A DNA stretch of 64,000 nucleotides from Halorubrum aquaticum (GTDB lineage: Archaea > Halobacteriota > Halobacteria > Halobacteriales > Haloferacaceae), in the NCBI RefSeq assembly GCF_900113615.1, contig NZ_FOPZ01000007.1, positions 1-64,000 on the forward strand, written 5' to 3'. A program made the translations under genes and the position numbers. Of the stretch, positions 18,749-27,923 are shown piece by piece. Numbering within the stretch: the stretch's first letter is position 1; the number at the start of each line of letters is the position of its first letter. A model generated the notes under the pieces. That model ran no database searches. It was not told the DNA's origin and saw nothing but the letters and a program-made list of their open reading frames with translations.

Positions 18749-19582
18749 ATGAGCCAGACGCCGGAGCAGTCTGTGTTGCTGTCGGAGGACCCCCCGATCG
18801 ACCTGCGGCTCTCGGAGGCGGAACTGGAGGAGACGCGCGAGCGGATCGTCTCGTTCATCGCCGACCTCGCCGACGACGCGGGCGCTGAGGGGGCCGTCCT
18901 CGGTCTTTCAGGCGGGATCGACTCGACGCTCACGGCCCACCTCGCGGTCGAGGCGCTCGGCGAGGACGGGCTCCACGGGATCACGATGCCCTCGGAGGTG
19001 AACGACCCGGACGTGATGAGCGACGCCGAGCGGGTCGCTCACGACCTCGGGATCGAGTACGACGTGGTGGAGATCCAGCCGATCGCGGAGTCCTTCTTCG
19101 CGGCGTTCCCGGAGGCCGAAGAGGACCGGACGGCGGCGGGGAACGTCTACGTCCGGACCCGTGCGGTCCTGAACTACTTCGTCGCCAACGCGGAGAACCG
19201 GGTGGTGCTCGGGACGGGCAACCGCGCGGAGGCGATGACGGGCTACTTCACGAAGTACGGCGACCAGGCCGTCGACTGTAACCCGATCGGCAACCTCTAC
19301 AAACAGCAGGTGCGCCAGTTGGCCGCCCACGTCGGCGTCCCTCGCGACCTCGTGATGCAGGAGCCGACCGCCGGGATGTGGGAGGGACAGACCGATGCCG
19401 CGGAGATGGGCCTCGATTACGACACGGTCGACGCGATCCTCGCGGTCCACGTCGACGGCGGGCTCTCGCGGGCGGCGACGGTCAGGGAACTGGACGTCCC
19501 CGGAGAGGCCGTCGACCGTGTCGTCGAACTGTACGAGCGGAGCGCGCACAAACGGTCGATGCCGCCCGCACCGAAGCGGTAG
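18749..19582 (+). CDS. nadE: NH3-dependent NAD+ synthetase
   Basis: A 277-residue enzyme that amidates nicotinate adenine dinucleotide to NAD+, the last step of NAD synthesis. The ATP-pyrophosphatase loop LGLSGGIDSTLTA lies near residue 50. Further signatures are RTRAVLNYFVANAENRVVLG, GTGNRAEAMTGYFTKYGD and CNPIGNLYKQQVR. There is no glutaminase domain, so ammonia is the expected nitrogen donor. ATG at 18749 follows a TATA-like TATTAG about 27 bases upstream. Confidence 0.95.
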   Translation: MSQTPEQSVLLSEDPPIDLRLSEAELEETRERIVSFIADLADDAGAEGAVLGLSGGIDSTLTAHLAVEALGEDGLHGITMPSEVNDPDVMSDAERVAHDLGIEYDVVEIQPIAESFFAAFPEAEEDRTAAGNVYVRTRAVLNYFVANAENRVVLGTGNRAEAMTGYFTKYGDQAVDCNPIGNLYKQQVRQLAAHVGVPRDLVMQEPTAGMWEGQTDAAEMGLDYDTVDAILAVHVDGGLSRAATVRELDVPGEAVDRVVELYERSAHKRSMPPAPKR

Positions 19583-19627
19583 GTTGGTCGATCGCGGGCC
19601 ACCGCAGGCCACGGCCTCGTCTCGGTG

Positions 19628-19777
19628 TCAGGCGTCGTGTGCCCGTTCCTTCGCGACCTCCGCGATCCCGGCGTTCGCCGAGCAGTTCGGACACGCGTGT
19701 ATCCGGCCGCGAGCGTCCGCGAACACCCGGACGAACCGTTCGGAGACGTGCGCCTGACAGTGCTCACACGTCGGCAT
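19628..19777 (-). CDS. 49-residue zinc-ribbon protein
   Basis: A tiny protein starting MPTCEHCQAHVSERF, with a second cysteine pair in IHACPNCSANAG. The two CxxC pairs (Cys4/Cys7 and Cys29/Cys32) should bind one zinc. It is clearly homologous to the 52-residue protein at 40335 (same MPTCxxC start, VRVF segment and second CPxC), a family widespread in haloarchaea (DUF7563-like). It lies between nadE and the TrpD-like gene. Function unknown; small zinc proteins of haloarchaea are often regulatory or adaptor-like. Confidence 0.8.
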   Translation of the reverse strand: MPTCEHCQAHVSERFVRVFADARGRIHACPNCSANAGIAEVAKERAHDA

Positions 19778-19927
19778 GGTGTAGGGGGGTATCGTGGGTC
19801 ATGTTCGGTACGCGTTCACTTGGTACCGTAGACCCAAGACGGCTTTCCGAATTCCGTCCAAAATTCGACCCGGATCGGCGGATCCGGTCGCGTGAGCGGG
19901 ACCGAAAGCGTGCTCGAACCCGTGCGG

Positions 19928-21016
19928 TTAGAAGTCGCGAAGGGCCTCGAGGACCTCGTAGGCGGAACCGTCATCGATGACCGCACGGGCCGTCTCGAGT
20001 CCCTCCTCGATGGAGTCGGCGTCCTCGCGGGCGTAGATCCGCAGCGCCGCGTTGACCGCGACCGCGTCGGCGAACGCGCCGTCGCGCTCGCCCGCCAGGA
20101 CTTCCTCGGTGATGGCGGCCGACTCGGCGGCGACGTCGTCGACGGCGAGGTCCGCCTCCTCGAGGTCCATTCCGTACTCGGCGGTCTCGATCTCGAAGTC
20201 GTCGAAGGACGCGCCCTCGGACCCCGCGTCATCTCCCTCCGCGTCCCACTCGGCGACCTTGGTGTAGCCGGGGCGCACGTCGTCGTACCCCTCCATTCCC
20301 TGGAACATCAGGACGCGGTCGAGGTCGTGGAACTCGCTCTCGACGAACGTGTCGACCACCTTCTTCGCGAACGCGAGGTGATAGAAGGAGCCGAGGTGGA
20401 CCGACGCGCCGGCGGGGTTCGCCAGCGTCTCGATCGTGTTGACGAACGTGCGGACGCCCATCACGTCGCGGCGCTCGAACAGGTCGTCGATCGCGGGGTT
20501 GAACGCGGGCTGGTAGTAGAAGCCGAAGCCGGTCTCGTCGACCATGTCGGCCGAATCCGAGGGCGTCAACTCGGTGTGGACGCCCATCTCGTCGAGCACG
20601 TGTTTGTACGCGTCCTGCTTCTGCGTCGGGACGCGGTCGCCCGAGTGGACGACGACGGGAGTGCCGGCGGCGGCCGCGACCGCGCCCGCCGCGACGCCGA
20701 GGACCGCGGAGCGTCCCTTGCCGTCGTAGTTCGCGCCGCAGTCGACGGGGTCGGCGTCGGGCTCCGCGTACTCGACGCGCTCGCACATGACGTCGACGTA
20801 CGCGCCGAGTTCCTCGGGCGTGTTCCGCTTCCAGCGGTTCGCGAGCCAGAACGCCCCGAGCGTCGTCGGGTCCGGCTCGTCCGCGAGGATCCGCTCGAAC
20901 GCCTCGGTCGCCTGCGCGCGCGTCAGGTCGTCGGCCGACTTGTGGCCGGAGCCGCAGACCTCGGTCATCAGCCGCTTGAGGGGCCACTCGCCGAACTCCT
21001 GGGTCGCCTGAGCCAT
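19928..21016 (-). CDS. TrpD-like glycosyltransferase family 3 phosphoribosyltransferase
   Basis: A 362-residue homologue of anthranilate phosphoribosyltransferase. The N-terminal helical domain (WPLKRLMTEVCGSGHKSADDLTRAQA) and the phosphate-binding loop region GANYDGKGRSAVLGVAAG are recognisable. However, the canonical GTGGD and KHGNR motifs are changed to GANYDGK and HSGDR. No other trp gene is nearby. It may be a paralogue with another substrate rather than the tryptophan enzyme. The ATG at 21016 gives MAQATQEFGEWPLK; the extension to 21064 was rejected because a TATA-like GGCTTTTCG (minus) sits between. Confidence 0.8.
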   Translation of the reverse strand: MAQATQEFGEWPLKRLMTEVCGSGHKSADDLTRAQATEAFERILADEPDPTTLGAFWLANRWKRNTPEELGAYVDVMCERVEYAEPDADPVDCGANYDGKGRSAVLGVAAGAVAAAAGTPVVVHSGDRVPTQKQDAYKHVLDEMGVHTELTPSDSADMVDETGFGFYYQPAFNPAIDDLFERRDVMGVRTFVNTIETLANPAGASVHLGSFYHLAFAKKVVDTFVESEFHDLDRVLMFQGMEGYDDVRPGYTKVAEWDAEGDDAGSEGASFDDFEIETAEYGMDLEEADLAVDDVAAESAAITEEVLAGERDGAFADAVAVNAALRIYAREDADSIEEGLETARAVIDDGSAYEVLEALRDF

Positions 21017-21211
21017 ACGCGCCGTTCGGGTTCTCGAACGAAAAGCCTCCCGCTCGACTCCCACGCGACGGGAACGACGGGACCGGGAGTCGGGCTCGAC
21101 GCGGAGCCGACGATGCGGAGCCGGCTACACCGCGAGACGTCGACCGCGCGCGAACGGAGAGGTCGGAATCCGGTGCGTGTCACGGCCGATCCGTGCGACT
21201 CGTTCCCAAAC

Positions 21212-21316
21212 AATGTCTGGACAAACGGACATCCATACCGAGATATTATCCAAATATGGAAATTATAGTTCCATCAACTCGGTATCACGAGGTGTGAAAA
21301 GAGTTAGAACTATATG
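21212..21316 (+). promoter_or_regulatory. AT-rich control region with inverted repeats
   Basis: A sharply AT-rich island in GC-rich surroundings, upstream of the small gene at 21346. It contains ATGTC...GACAT (outer arms about 21214-21232), ATGGAA (21256-21261) facing TTCCAT (21269-21274), and a TATA-like CTATATG at 21310-21316, roughly 30 bases before the ATG. The repeats could be operator sites. The stretch 21017-21345 holds no gene. Confidence 0.45.
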
Positions 21317-21345
21317 TTCGTCCATCAAATAGACGATCGTTCCCG

Positions 21346-21504
21346 ATGACGTCCAAATCCGTGGCGACCGCACTCACGCTGTATCGCTCCCGTACGCTGA
21401 CGCTCGAACAGGCCGCGACCGCCGGCGGCTGCTCCGCGGCACAGCTCGAGGAGAGCGCCCGGGCGTTCGCCCCGGCCTCGGCCGAGTCCCCCGCCGACGA
21501 CTGA
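21346..21504 (+). CDS. 52-residue HTH-like small protein
   Basis: A short protein, MTSKSVATALTLYRSRTLTL followed by EQAATAGGCSAAQLEESARA. The second half reads like a helix-turn-helix (LTLEQAATAGGCSAAQLEE), similar to small haloarchaeal proteins annotated as DUF7317. It ends about 80 bases before the fused siroheme decarboxylase gene. The elaborate AT-rich upstream region suggests tight control. Possibly a small DNA-binding regulator; that is inference. Confidence 0.7.
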   Translation: MTSKSVATALTLYRSRTLTLEQAATAGGCSAAQLEESARAFAPASAESPADD

Positions 21505-21581
21505 CGCCCTCCGAGCCTCCACGGCCGAAGCGACCGTCGCGCTCCGAAACCCGTACGTACGCGGGCCCCCTTATCCGAACA

Positions 21582-22700
21582 ATGAGTCTCGACGCCGACT
21601 GGCGGGCCGACGTCGACGCGGTCGACGCGGCCCTCATCGACGAGTACCAGAGCGGCTTTCCGGTCGAATCGCGCCCGTTCGAGCGGGTCGCCGGGGAGAT
21701 CGCGGTCGAGACGGGCGTCGACGTCGACGCCGCCGAGGTCCTCGACCGCGTTCGCGACCTCCGGGAACGGGGCGTGTTCCGGCGGTTCGGGGCGGTGCTC
21801 AACCCGCCCGTGATCGGCTCCTCGACGCTGGCGGCCGTGCGCGCGCCGGAGGAGCGGTTCGACGAGATCGCCGAGGTCATCAACGGCTACCGGCAGGTGA
21901 ACCACAACTACCGCCGGGACCACGAGTGGAACCAGTGGTTCGTCGTCACCGCGGGCTCCCGCGAGAAGCGCGACGCGATCCTCGCGGAGATCGAGGAGCG
22001 AACCGGCTGCGAGGTACTGAACCTCCCGATGCTCACGGACTACTACATCGACCTCGAGTTCCCCGTGGTGAACGGCGACCGGTTCGCCCGAGAATCGGGC
22101 GAGGCACGAAGCGCCTCGAACTCCGCGAGCGGGGAGCAGAGCGACCCGCGAGCGTCCGGGACGGACGTGTCGGCGACCCGCATCTCCGAGGACGCCCGTG
22201 GCGACCTCACGGCGCTGGAGGCCGACCTCCTCGTGGCGATCCAGGACGGCTTCCCGCTCTCTTCGACCCCCTACGCCGACGTGGCGAGCGAGATCGACGC
22301 CCCGATCGAGGACGTGCTCGCGGCGGTCGAGCGCCTGCTCGCCGACGGCTGTATCAAGCGGATCGGCTGCGTCGTCAACCACGTCGTCACCGGGTTCACG
22401 AACAACTGTATGGTCGTCTGGGACGTTCCCGACGACGAACTCGACGCGCGCGGCGAGGCGGTCGGGAGTCTCCCGTACGTCACGCTGTGTTACCACCGGC
22501 CGCGTCGACCCGAGCAGGGCTGGGAGTACGACCTGTTCACGATGATCCACGGACGGGAGGCGGAGGCCGTCGACGCGAAGATAGACGAGCTCGCCGCGGA
22601 GTACCTCCCGTTCGACCACGAGCGGCTCTACTCGACGGAGACGCTGAAACAGACCGGCGCGCGGTACGAGGAACTCGTCGCGGACGAGAGCGGGAACTGA
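21582..22700 (+). CDS. ahbAB: Siroheme decarboxylase, fused AhbB-AhbA-like subunits
   Basis: A 372-residue Lrp/AsnC-like protein made of two homologous halves. It decarboxylates siroheme to didecarboxysiroheme in the alternative (siroheme-dependent) haem pathway of archaea. The first half (about 1-165) has a winged helix and the RQVNHNYRRDHEWNQWFVV motif typical of one subunit. The second half (about 205-365) has VTLCYHRPRRPEQGWEYDLF and MIHG of the partner. Between them lies a Ser/Ala/Gly-rich linker (about residues 168-200) with repeat-like DNA. Because both subunits normally form a heterodimer, the fusion gives an internal pair. Confidence 0.85.
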   Translation: MSLDADWRADVDAVDAALIDEYQSGFPVESRPFERVAGEIAVETGVDVDAAEVLDRVRDLRERGVFRRFGAVLNPPVIGSSTLAAVRAPEERFDEIAEVINGYRQVNHNYRRDHEWNQWFVVTAGSREKRDAILAEIEERTGCEVLNLPMLTDYYIDLEFPVVNGDRFARESGEARSASNSASGEQSDPRASGTDVSATRISEDARGDLTALEADLLVAIQDGFPLSSTPYADVASEIDAPIEDVLAAVERLLADGCIKRIGCVVNHVVTGFTNNCMVVWDVPDDELDARGEAVGSLPYVTLCYHRPRRPEQGWEYDLFTMIHGREAEAVDAKIDELAAEYLPFDHERLYSTETLKQTGARYEELVADESGN

Positions 22701-22852
22701 GGACCGACCCGACTCGCCGCGGTCGATCTCTACGATCCGTGAGTATATATCCGAAGCCGCGGCCATCCGCCCCGTGACCTGACCGAGGCCCCGGAACGGG
22801 GGACGGGTGTGCGGCGGTCGTTCCGGGACGGAGACGCGTCGCCTGCTCGCCA

Positions 22853-24673
22853 CTACAACCGATCGCGGAGCCGTCGGGCCGTCGTGTCGCCGATCCCGTC
22901 GACGTCGACGAGGTCCTCGAAGGAGGCGTCACGGACGTTCTCGACCGATCCGAAGCGCCGGAGCAGCCGCTTTCGCGTCTCGGGGCCGACCCCGGACACG
23001 TCGTCGAGCACCGTCTTCACCTCGTCACGGACGGTCTGGTGGTACTGGACGGCGAAGCGGTGTGCCTCGTCGCGGACGCGCTGGAGCAGGTGGAGCTCCG
23101 GCGCGTCGTCGGGCCACCGCAACGGCCCGTCCGGCGTCACCACTATCTCCTCGGCCTTCGCGAGCGCGATCACCGGCACCCGCCAGCCGGCCTCGGCGAG
23201 CGCGTCGCGAGCCGCGCCGAGCTGTCCCTCGCCGCCGTCGATCAACAACAGGTCCGGGTCCGGACGGTCGTCCCGGTCCTCGACCGCTCGGGCCGCACGC
23301 CAGCGGACCAGCTCCCGCATGTTGGCGTAGTCGTCGTTGCGGTCGGTGAGCTTCTTCCGGCGGTACTCGCTCGTCCGTGCGCTTCCGTCGACGAAACGGA
23401 CGTTCGAGCCGACGACGGCGGTTCCGGACGCGTGGCTCACGTCGAACCCCTCGATCCGCGTCGGGCGGTCGATCCCGAGCCGGTCGGCGAGCGCGCCGAC
23501 GGGATCGTCGCGGCCGCCGCGTTTTCGGGCGTTCTTCAGCGCGAGCTCGACGAGCTTCGCCTCCCGGCCGGCACCCGGAACGCGGACCGCGACGCCCTCG
23601 CCTTCGAGCCATTCGATCACGTCGAGATCGGTCGGACGCTCTGCCAGGAGGACCGCGTCGGGGAACTCGCGTTCGGCGTAGTACTGGGCGAGGAACGCCG
23701 ACAGTACCGCCGCCGGCGTGTAAGCGCCGTTGGCGACGGCGTCGTCGCCATCACGGTCCACGTCGCCGTCGTTGCCGACGTTGCCGCCCTCCGCGTCGCC
23801 GACTGCTGCCTCCACCGTCGGCGTGTCGAGCCGGTGACGGCTCCGGTCGACGAGTTGACCGCGCTCGCTGTGAAGCCGCGCGACCCGGGCGGTCTCGCCC
23901 TCGACGACGGCGGCGAGCACGTCCACGGTGCGGTCGTCGGAGCGGTCGCTCACCGCCTCGCCGCCCTCGCCGTGGAACGCCTCGACCGCTTCGAGGCGGT
24001 CGCGGAGGTTCGCCGCGCGCTCGAACTCGGCGTTCTCGGCGGCCGTCTCCATTCGGCGGCGGAGCGGCTCCGCGAGCACGCCGGTCTCCCCCTCGAAGAA
24101 CCGACGTGCGGCGGCGACGTCCTCGGCGTAGGCCGCCGGGCCGATCTCGCCGGTACAGGGTGCGGAGCAGATCCCCATCTCGTAGTCGAGACAGGGCCGG
24201 TCGCGGTTCGTGTACTTGTGGTCCGAACAGCCGCGGAGCCGGTACTCGTCGCGGATCGCCTTCACGACCGTCTCGACGCGGCCCTTGTCCGTGAACGGCC
24301 CGTACGCGACCGCCCCCTCGTCGGGATCGCGCGTCACCTCGATCCGCGGGACCTCGTGGTCGGAGAACGCGACCAGCGGATAGGACTTGTCGTCCTTCAG
24401 CCGGACGTTGTACCGCGGCCGAAGCCGCTTTATCAGGTTCGCCTCGAGGAGCAACGCCTGCGTCTCGGTGTCCGTAACGGCGAACTCGATCCGGTCCGCC
24501 CGTCCGACCATGCCGCGGATCCGCCCCGAGCGCGGGTCGGCGTACGACCGGACCCGATCCCGGAGGTCGACCGCTTTGCCGACGTATAACGTGGTTTCAC
24601 CCGATCGGAACTGGTACACGCCGGGTTCCGTCGGGAGATCGGCCGCGCGGGCTCTCACGGCGTCGGCGTCCAT
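22853..24673 (-). CDS. uvrC: UvrABC excinuclease subunit C
   Basis: A 606-residue bacterial-type nucleotide-excision repair nuclease that makes both incisions next to a UvrB-marked lesion. Domains in order: GIY-YIG ([20 protein letters not shown], residues about 18-40), a UVR/UvrB-binding helix pair ([19 protein letters not shown]), the RNase H-like C-terminal nuclease ([20 protein letters not shown], with [13 protein letters not shown]), and a terminal helix-hairpin-helix ([18 protein letters not shown]). The start at 24673 gives [14 protein letters not shown]. uvrA and uvrB are not in the window. It is divergent from the transducer gene. Confidence 0.95.
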   Translation of the reverse strand: MDADAVRARAADLPTEPGVYQFRSGETTLYVGKAVDLRDRVRSYADPRSGRIRGMVGRADRIEFAVTDTETQALLLEANLIKRLRPRYNVRLKDDKSYPLVAFSDHEVPRIEVTRDPDEGAVAYGPFTDKGRVETVVKAIRDEYRLRGCSDHKYTNRDRPCLDYEMGICSAPCTGEIGPAAYAEDVAAARRFFEGETGVLAEPLRRRMETAAENAEFERAANLRDRLEAVEAFHGEGGEAVSDRSDDRTVDVLAAVVEGETARVARLHSERGQLVDRSRHRLDTPTVEAAVGDAEGGNVGNDGDVDRDGDDAVANGAYTPAAVLSAFLAQYYAEREFPDAVLLAERPTDLDVIEWLEGEGVAVRVPGAGREAKLVELALKNARKRGGRDDPVGALADRLGIDRPTRIEGFDVSHASGTAVVGSNVRFVDGSARTSEYRRKKLTDRNDDYANMRELVRWRAARAVEDRDDRPDPDLLLIDGGEGQLGAARDALAEAGWRVPVIALAKAEEIVVTPDGPLRWPDDAPELHLLQRVRDEAHRFAVQYHQTVRDEVKTVLDDVSGVGPETRKRLLRRFGSVENVRDASFEDLVDVDGIGDTTARRLRDRL

Positions 24674-24764
24674 CGATGAGACGTAACCGACGGACGCGCT
24701 TGAACGCTGCGGGCGGGATCCCTCGTCGGACGGAACTATCAGATCTGATTTTTCGAGAGTGATT

Positions 24765-24772
24765 ATTTTATA
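24765..24772 (+). promoter_or_regulatory. TATA box of the transducer gene
   Basis: ATTTTATA lies about 25 bases before the ATG at 24793, so the mRNA is probably leaderless. The element is inside an unusually AT-rich patch. Confidence 0.65.
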
Positions 24773-24792
24773 GGGCGTTCGGCGAGGTTCGG

Positions 24793-26424
24793 ATGAACAT
24801 GACGGGATTTCGAGGGCTCCTCCGCCGCGTGCTCGGACGGGACCGAGGAACACGATCGGTCCCGGACGGCGGGGTCGTCGTCGACGGGGCGTCCGGCGAG
24901 GACTTCCCGGAGGCGGACGCGGGGACCGGGACGGACGAACGCACGAACGAGCGCCATACGGTCAGTGACGAGGACGGAGTCAATCGTGCGGAGACGCTCG
25001 CGGACGCGGGATTCGAACAGGTGTTCGACGCGACGAGCGTCCCGACGTTCGTTCTCGACTGTGAGGGCAACGTCGCCGAGTGGAACGAGGCGATCACCAC
25101 GCTCACCGGCGTGGACCGCGAGGACGCGATCGGTCACGGACACGTCTCCGAGCTGTTCTATCCGGACGGTCGTCGGGCCGACACGCTCGCGGACAAGGTG
25201 CTCGACGCGCCGGAGAACGCGGACGAGGCGTATGACGTCGAGCGCCGCGATTCCGTCCGGAACCGCTACCGCGACTCCAGCACGATGGTCGATCGACACG
25301 GCGACGAGCGACACATCGAGTTCACCGCGACCCCGCTGTACGACGACGACGACGGCGTAATCGGCGTGACCGAGGTCGTCATCGACCGAACGGAGAACGT
25401 CGAGGGACGAAAGGCGACCGCGGCGCTGGTCTCCGAGATCAGGGGGACCGCCGAGGCGATCGGCGAGGGCGACCTGGAGGCTCGCATCACTCGCGAGGAC
25501 TCCTTCGAACGGCTCGACGACGAACTGCTCCGGGTCGTGGGCGCGGTCAACGGGATGGCAGCGAACCTCGAGGAGCTCTCCGAGAGCGTCCACGAACAGG
25601 CCCGCGAGATCGACGACACCGTCGAGGAGGCGAGCGCGGCGGCCGGCGAGATCGCGACGAACGTCGACGAACAGAACGAGCTGTTGGCGGAGGGCGTCGC
25701 GGAGATGCAGTCCTTCTCGGCAGGCATGGAGGAGGTCGCCGCGACCGCCGACCAGGTCGACGCGGCGGCCTCGAACGCCAGAGAGGCCGCAGAGGAGGGG
25801 CTCGACGCCAGCAGCGACGCCCGCGAGGCGACGGAGGACGTGGTCGAGATCGGCGACGAGCTGGTCGACAGCGTCGGCGCGCTCTCGGACCGCATGGACG
25901 ACATCGAGGAGGTGATCGAGGTGATCTCCGACGTCGCGGAACAGACCAACCTGCTGGCTCTGAACGCCAACATCGAGGCCGCCCGCGCGGGCGAGGACGG
26001 CAACGGTTTCGCGGTGGTCGCGGAGGAGGTGAAGAAGCTGGCCGACGAGACCCGCGGGCACACCGAGGCGATCACCGACAGCCTCGCCGAGCTTCAGGCG
26101 CAGTCGGACGAGACGTCGGCGGCGGTCGAGCGCTCACACGAGCGGATCGAGGACGCGGGCGACGAGATCGAGACCGTCCTCGACTCGCTCACGGAGATCG
26201 CCGACGCGGTCGACGAGGCGGCGGACGGCGTCGCCGAGGTGGCGCGAACCACCGACGACCAGGCGGCGACCGTCGAGGAGCTCACCGCGACCCTCGAGAG
26301 CGTTCGCGACCGTTCGGACCGGACGGAATCGGCGACCGGGCGGATCGTCGAGGCGACCGACGACCAGGAGGCCGCCGTCGCGGAGCTGATCGACCGCGTC
26401 GAGCGTCTCGACGCTGCCCAGTAG
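24793..26424 (+). CDS. Soluble PAS-domain methyl-accepting chemotaxis transducer
   Basis: A 543-residue haloarchaeal transducer that relays a signal to CheA/CheW. Order: acidic N-terminal stretch, a PAS domain (residues about 75-200; [40 protein letters not shown]), a HAMP-like linker ([13 protein letters not shown]) and a long coiled-coil signalling domain. The highly conserved hairpin tip is [20 protein letters not shown] near residue 380, followed by [16 protein letters not shown]. No transmembrane segment is seen, so it senses inside the cell, perhaps redox or oxygen through PAS. No che genes are nearby. Confidence 0.92.
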   Translation: MNMTGFRGLLRRVLGRDRGTRSVPDGGVVVDGASGEDFPEADAGTGTDERTNERHTVSDEDGVNRAETLADAGFEQVFDATSVPTFVLDCEGNVAEWNEAITTLTGVDREDAIGHGHVSELFYPDGRRADTLADKVLDAPENADEAYDVERRDSVRNRYRDSSTMVDRHGDERHIEFTATPLYDDDDGVIGVTEVVIDRTENVEGRKATAALVSEIRGTAEAIGEGDLEARITREDSFERLDDELLRVVGAVNGMAANLEELSESVHEQAREIDDTVEEASAAAGEIATNVDEQNELLAEGVAEMQSFSAGMEEVAATADQVDAAASNAREAAEEGLDASSDAREATEDVVEIGDELVDSVGALSDRMDDIEEVIEVISDVAEQTNLLALNANIEAARAGEDGNGFAVVAEEVKKLADETRGHTEAITDSLAELQAQSDETSAAVERSHERIEDAGDEIETVLDSLTEIADAVDEAADGVAEVARTTDDQAATVEELTATLESVRDRSDRTESATGRIVEATDDQEAAVAELIDRVERLDAAQ

Positions 26425-26483
26425 TCCGGAGAGGAGGGATACGCCCCGGGGAACTCGACTCGCGTGGATCGTCGCCGCCGAAC

Positions 26484-26490
26484 GTTTAAC
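26484..26490 (+). promoter_or_regulatory. TATA box of the P450 gene
   Basis: GTTTAAC lies about 27 bases before the ATG at 26514, consistent with a leaderless transcript. Confidence 0.6.
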
Positions 26491-26513
26491 CTCGCTCAGT
26501 CCCCAGAAATCGT

Positions 26514-27908
26514 ATGTCCGTCACGCCGCCCGGACCCATCGGGGACCCCCTCTTCGGCAACGGTCGACAATTCGCCGACGACCCCTTCTCGTTCATGCGT
26601 GCCTGCGCCGACAGCTACGGCGACGTCGTGCGGTTCGACCTCGGTCCGCGCGAGACGTACCTGCTCACGAACCCCGACGACATCGAGCGGGTGCTCGTCG
26701 CGGAGGCGGAGCGGTACCGCAAGCCGAACTTCGGCGACGACGCGATGGGGACGCTGCTCGGGGAGGGGCTGTTGTTGAGCGAGGGGGAGACGTGGCGACG
26801 CCAGCGGCGGCTCGCGAACCCCTCCTTTCACAGCCGTCGGATCGGCGCGCTCGCGGGGACGATGGTCGAACACACCGAGTCACAGATCGCGGAGTGGGAG
26901 GACGGCGAGATCGTCGACGTCCAACTCGAGGTCGCGCGGCTCACCGTTCGGATCATCGTCTCGGCGATGTTCGGCGCGGACGTCACCGACGAAGAGGTCC
27001 GGACCGTCCAGGAGAGCCTGGAACCGCTCGGCGCTCGGTTCGAGCCGGACCCGCGCCGCTTCCTGATCCCGAACTGGGTGCCGACGCGCGAGAACCGCGA
27101 GTTCGCCGCCGCCGTCGACACTCTCGAGTCGGTGATCGACGGCATCCTCGACCGGCGACGGGGAACCGAGCGGGACCCGGGGGTCGACCCGGCCGGCCCC
27201 GAGGGTGTCGCCGTGAGCGGTCCGCCGGGCGACCCCGACGGCGACGTGCCGATGGACCTGCTGTCCGTCCTGCTCCGGGCGCGCGAGCGTGGCGAGCAGA
27301 CCGACGAGAACCTGCGCGACGAGCTGGTGACGATGTTGCTGGCGGGTCACGACACGACCGCGCTCGCGTTGACGTACACGTTCTACCTCCTCTCGAAACA
27401 CCCGACGGCCCGAGAGCGCGTGGGGCGGGAGGCGGCGGCCGCGACCGCGGACGGCCCGCCGGACGCCGCGGCCGCCCGGGAGATGACGTACACGGACCGG
27501 GTCCTCTCGGAGTCGATGCGGCTGTACCCGCCCGTCTACACGCTGTTTCGCGAGCCCAAACTCGACGTGAAGATCGACGGGTACCGGATCCCGGAGGGTT
27601 CCGCGCTGATGTGCTCACAGTGGGTCGTCCACCGCTCGCCGCGGTGGTACGACGACCCGGATTCCTTCGATCCGGACCGGTGGACGCCCGACCGACGGAG
27701 CGAGCGGCCGCGGTTCGCGTACTTCCCGTTCGGCGGCGGGCCGCGCCACTGTATCGGGAAGGCGTTCTCGCTTCTGGAGGCGAAGATCATCCTCGCCTGC
27801 GTCCGTTCGCGCTACGAACTCGAGTACGAGGGGCCCGACCTCTCGCTGCGTGGGTCGCTGACGATGCACCCCGATCACCCGGTGCCGATGCGGATCCGCG
27901 AGCAGTGA
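26514..27908 (+). CDS. Cytochrome P450
   Basis: A 464-residue haem-thiolate monooxygenase. All diagnostic motifs are present: I-helix oxygen-activation AGHDTTA near residue 276, K-helix ESMR near 331, a PERF-like stretch (FDPDRW), and the haem-binding loop FPFGGGPRHCIG near 403 whose cysteine ligates iron. The architecture resembles the CYP102/CYP4-like soluble group rather than CAM-type P450s. No reductase or ferredoxin is adjacent. An acidic, proline-rich insertion at about residues 220-240 is a halophilic addition. Substrate unknown. It converges with kynureninase, 15 bases apart. Confidence 0.95.
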   Translation: MSVTPPGPIGDPLFGNGRQFADDPFSFMRACADSYGDVVRFDLGPRETYLLTNPDDIERVLVAEAERYRKPNFGDDAMGTLLGEGLLLSEGETWRRQRRLANPSFHSRRIGALAGTMVEHTESQIAEWEDGEIVDVQLEVARLTVRIIVSAMFGADVTDEEVRTVQESLEPLGARFEPDPRRFLIPNWVPTRENREFAAAVDTLESVIDGILDRRRGTERDPGVDPAGPEGVAVSGPPGDPDGDVPMDLLSVLLRARERGEQTDENLRDELVTMLLAGHDTTALALTYTFYLLSKHPTARERVGREAAAATADGPPDAAAAREMTYTDRVLSESMRLYPPVYTLFREPKLDVKIDGYRIPEGSALMCSQWVVHRSPRWYDDPDSFDPDRWTPDRRSERPRFAYFPFGGGPRHCIGKAFSLLEAKIILACVRSRYELEYEGPDLSLRGSLTMHPDHPVPMRIREQ

Positions 27909-27923
27909 CGCGAGCCGGCGTCG

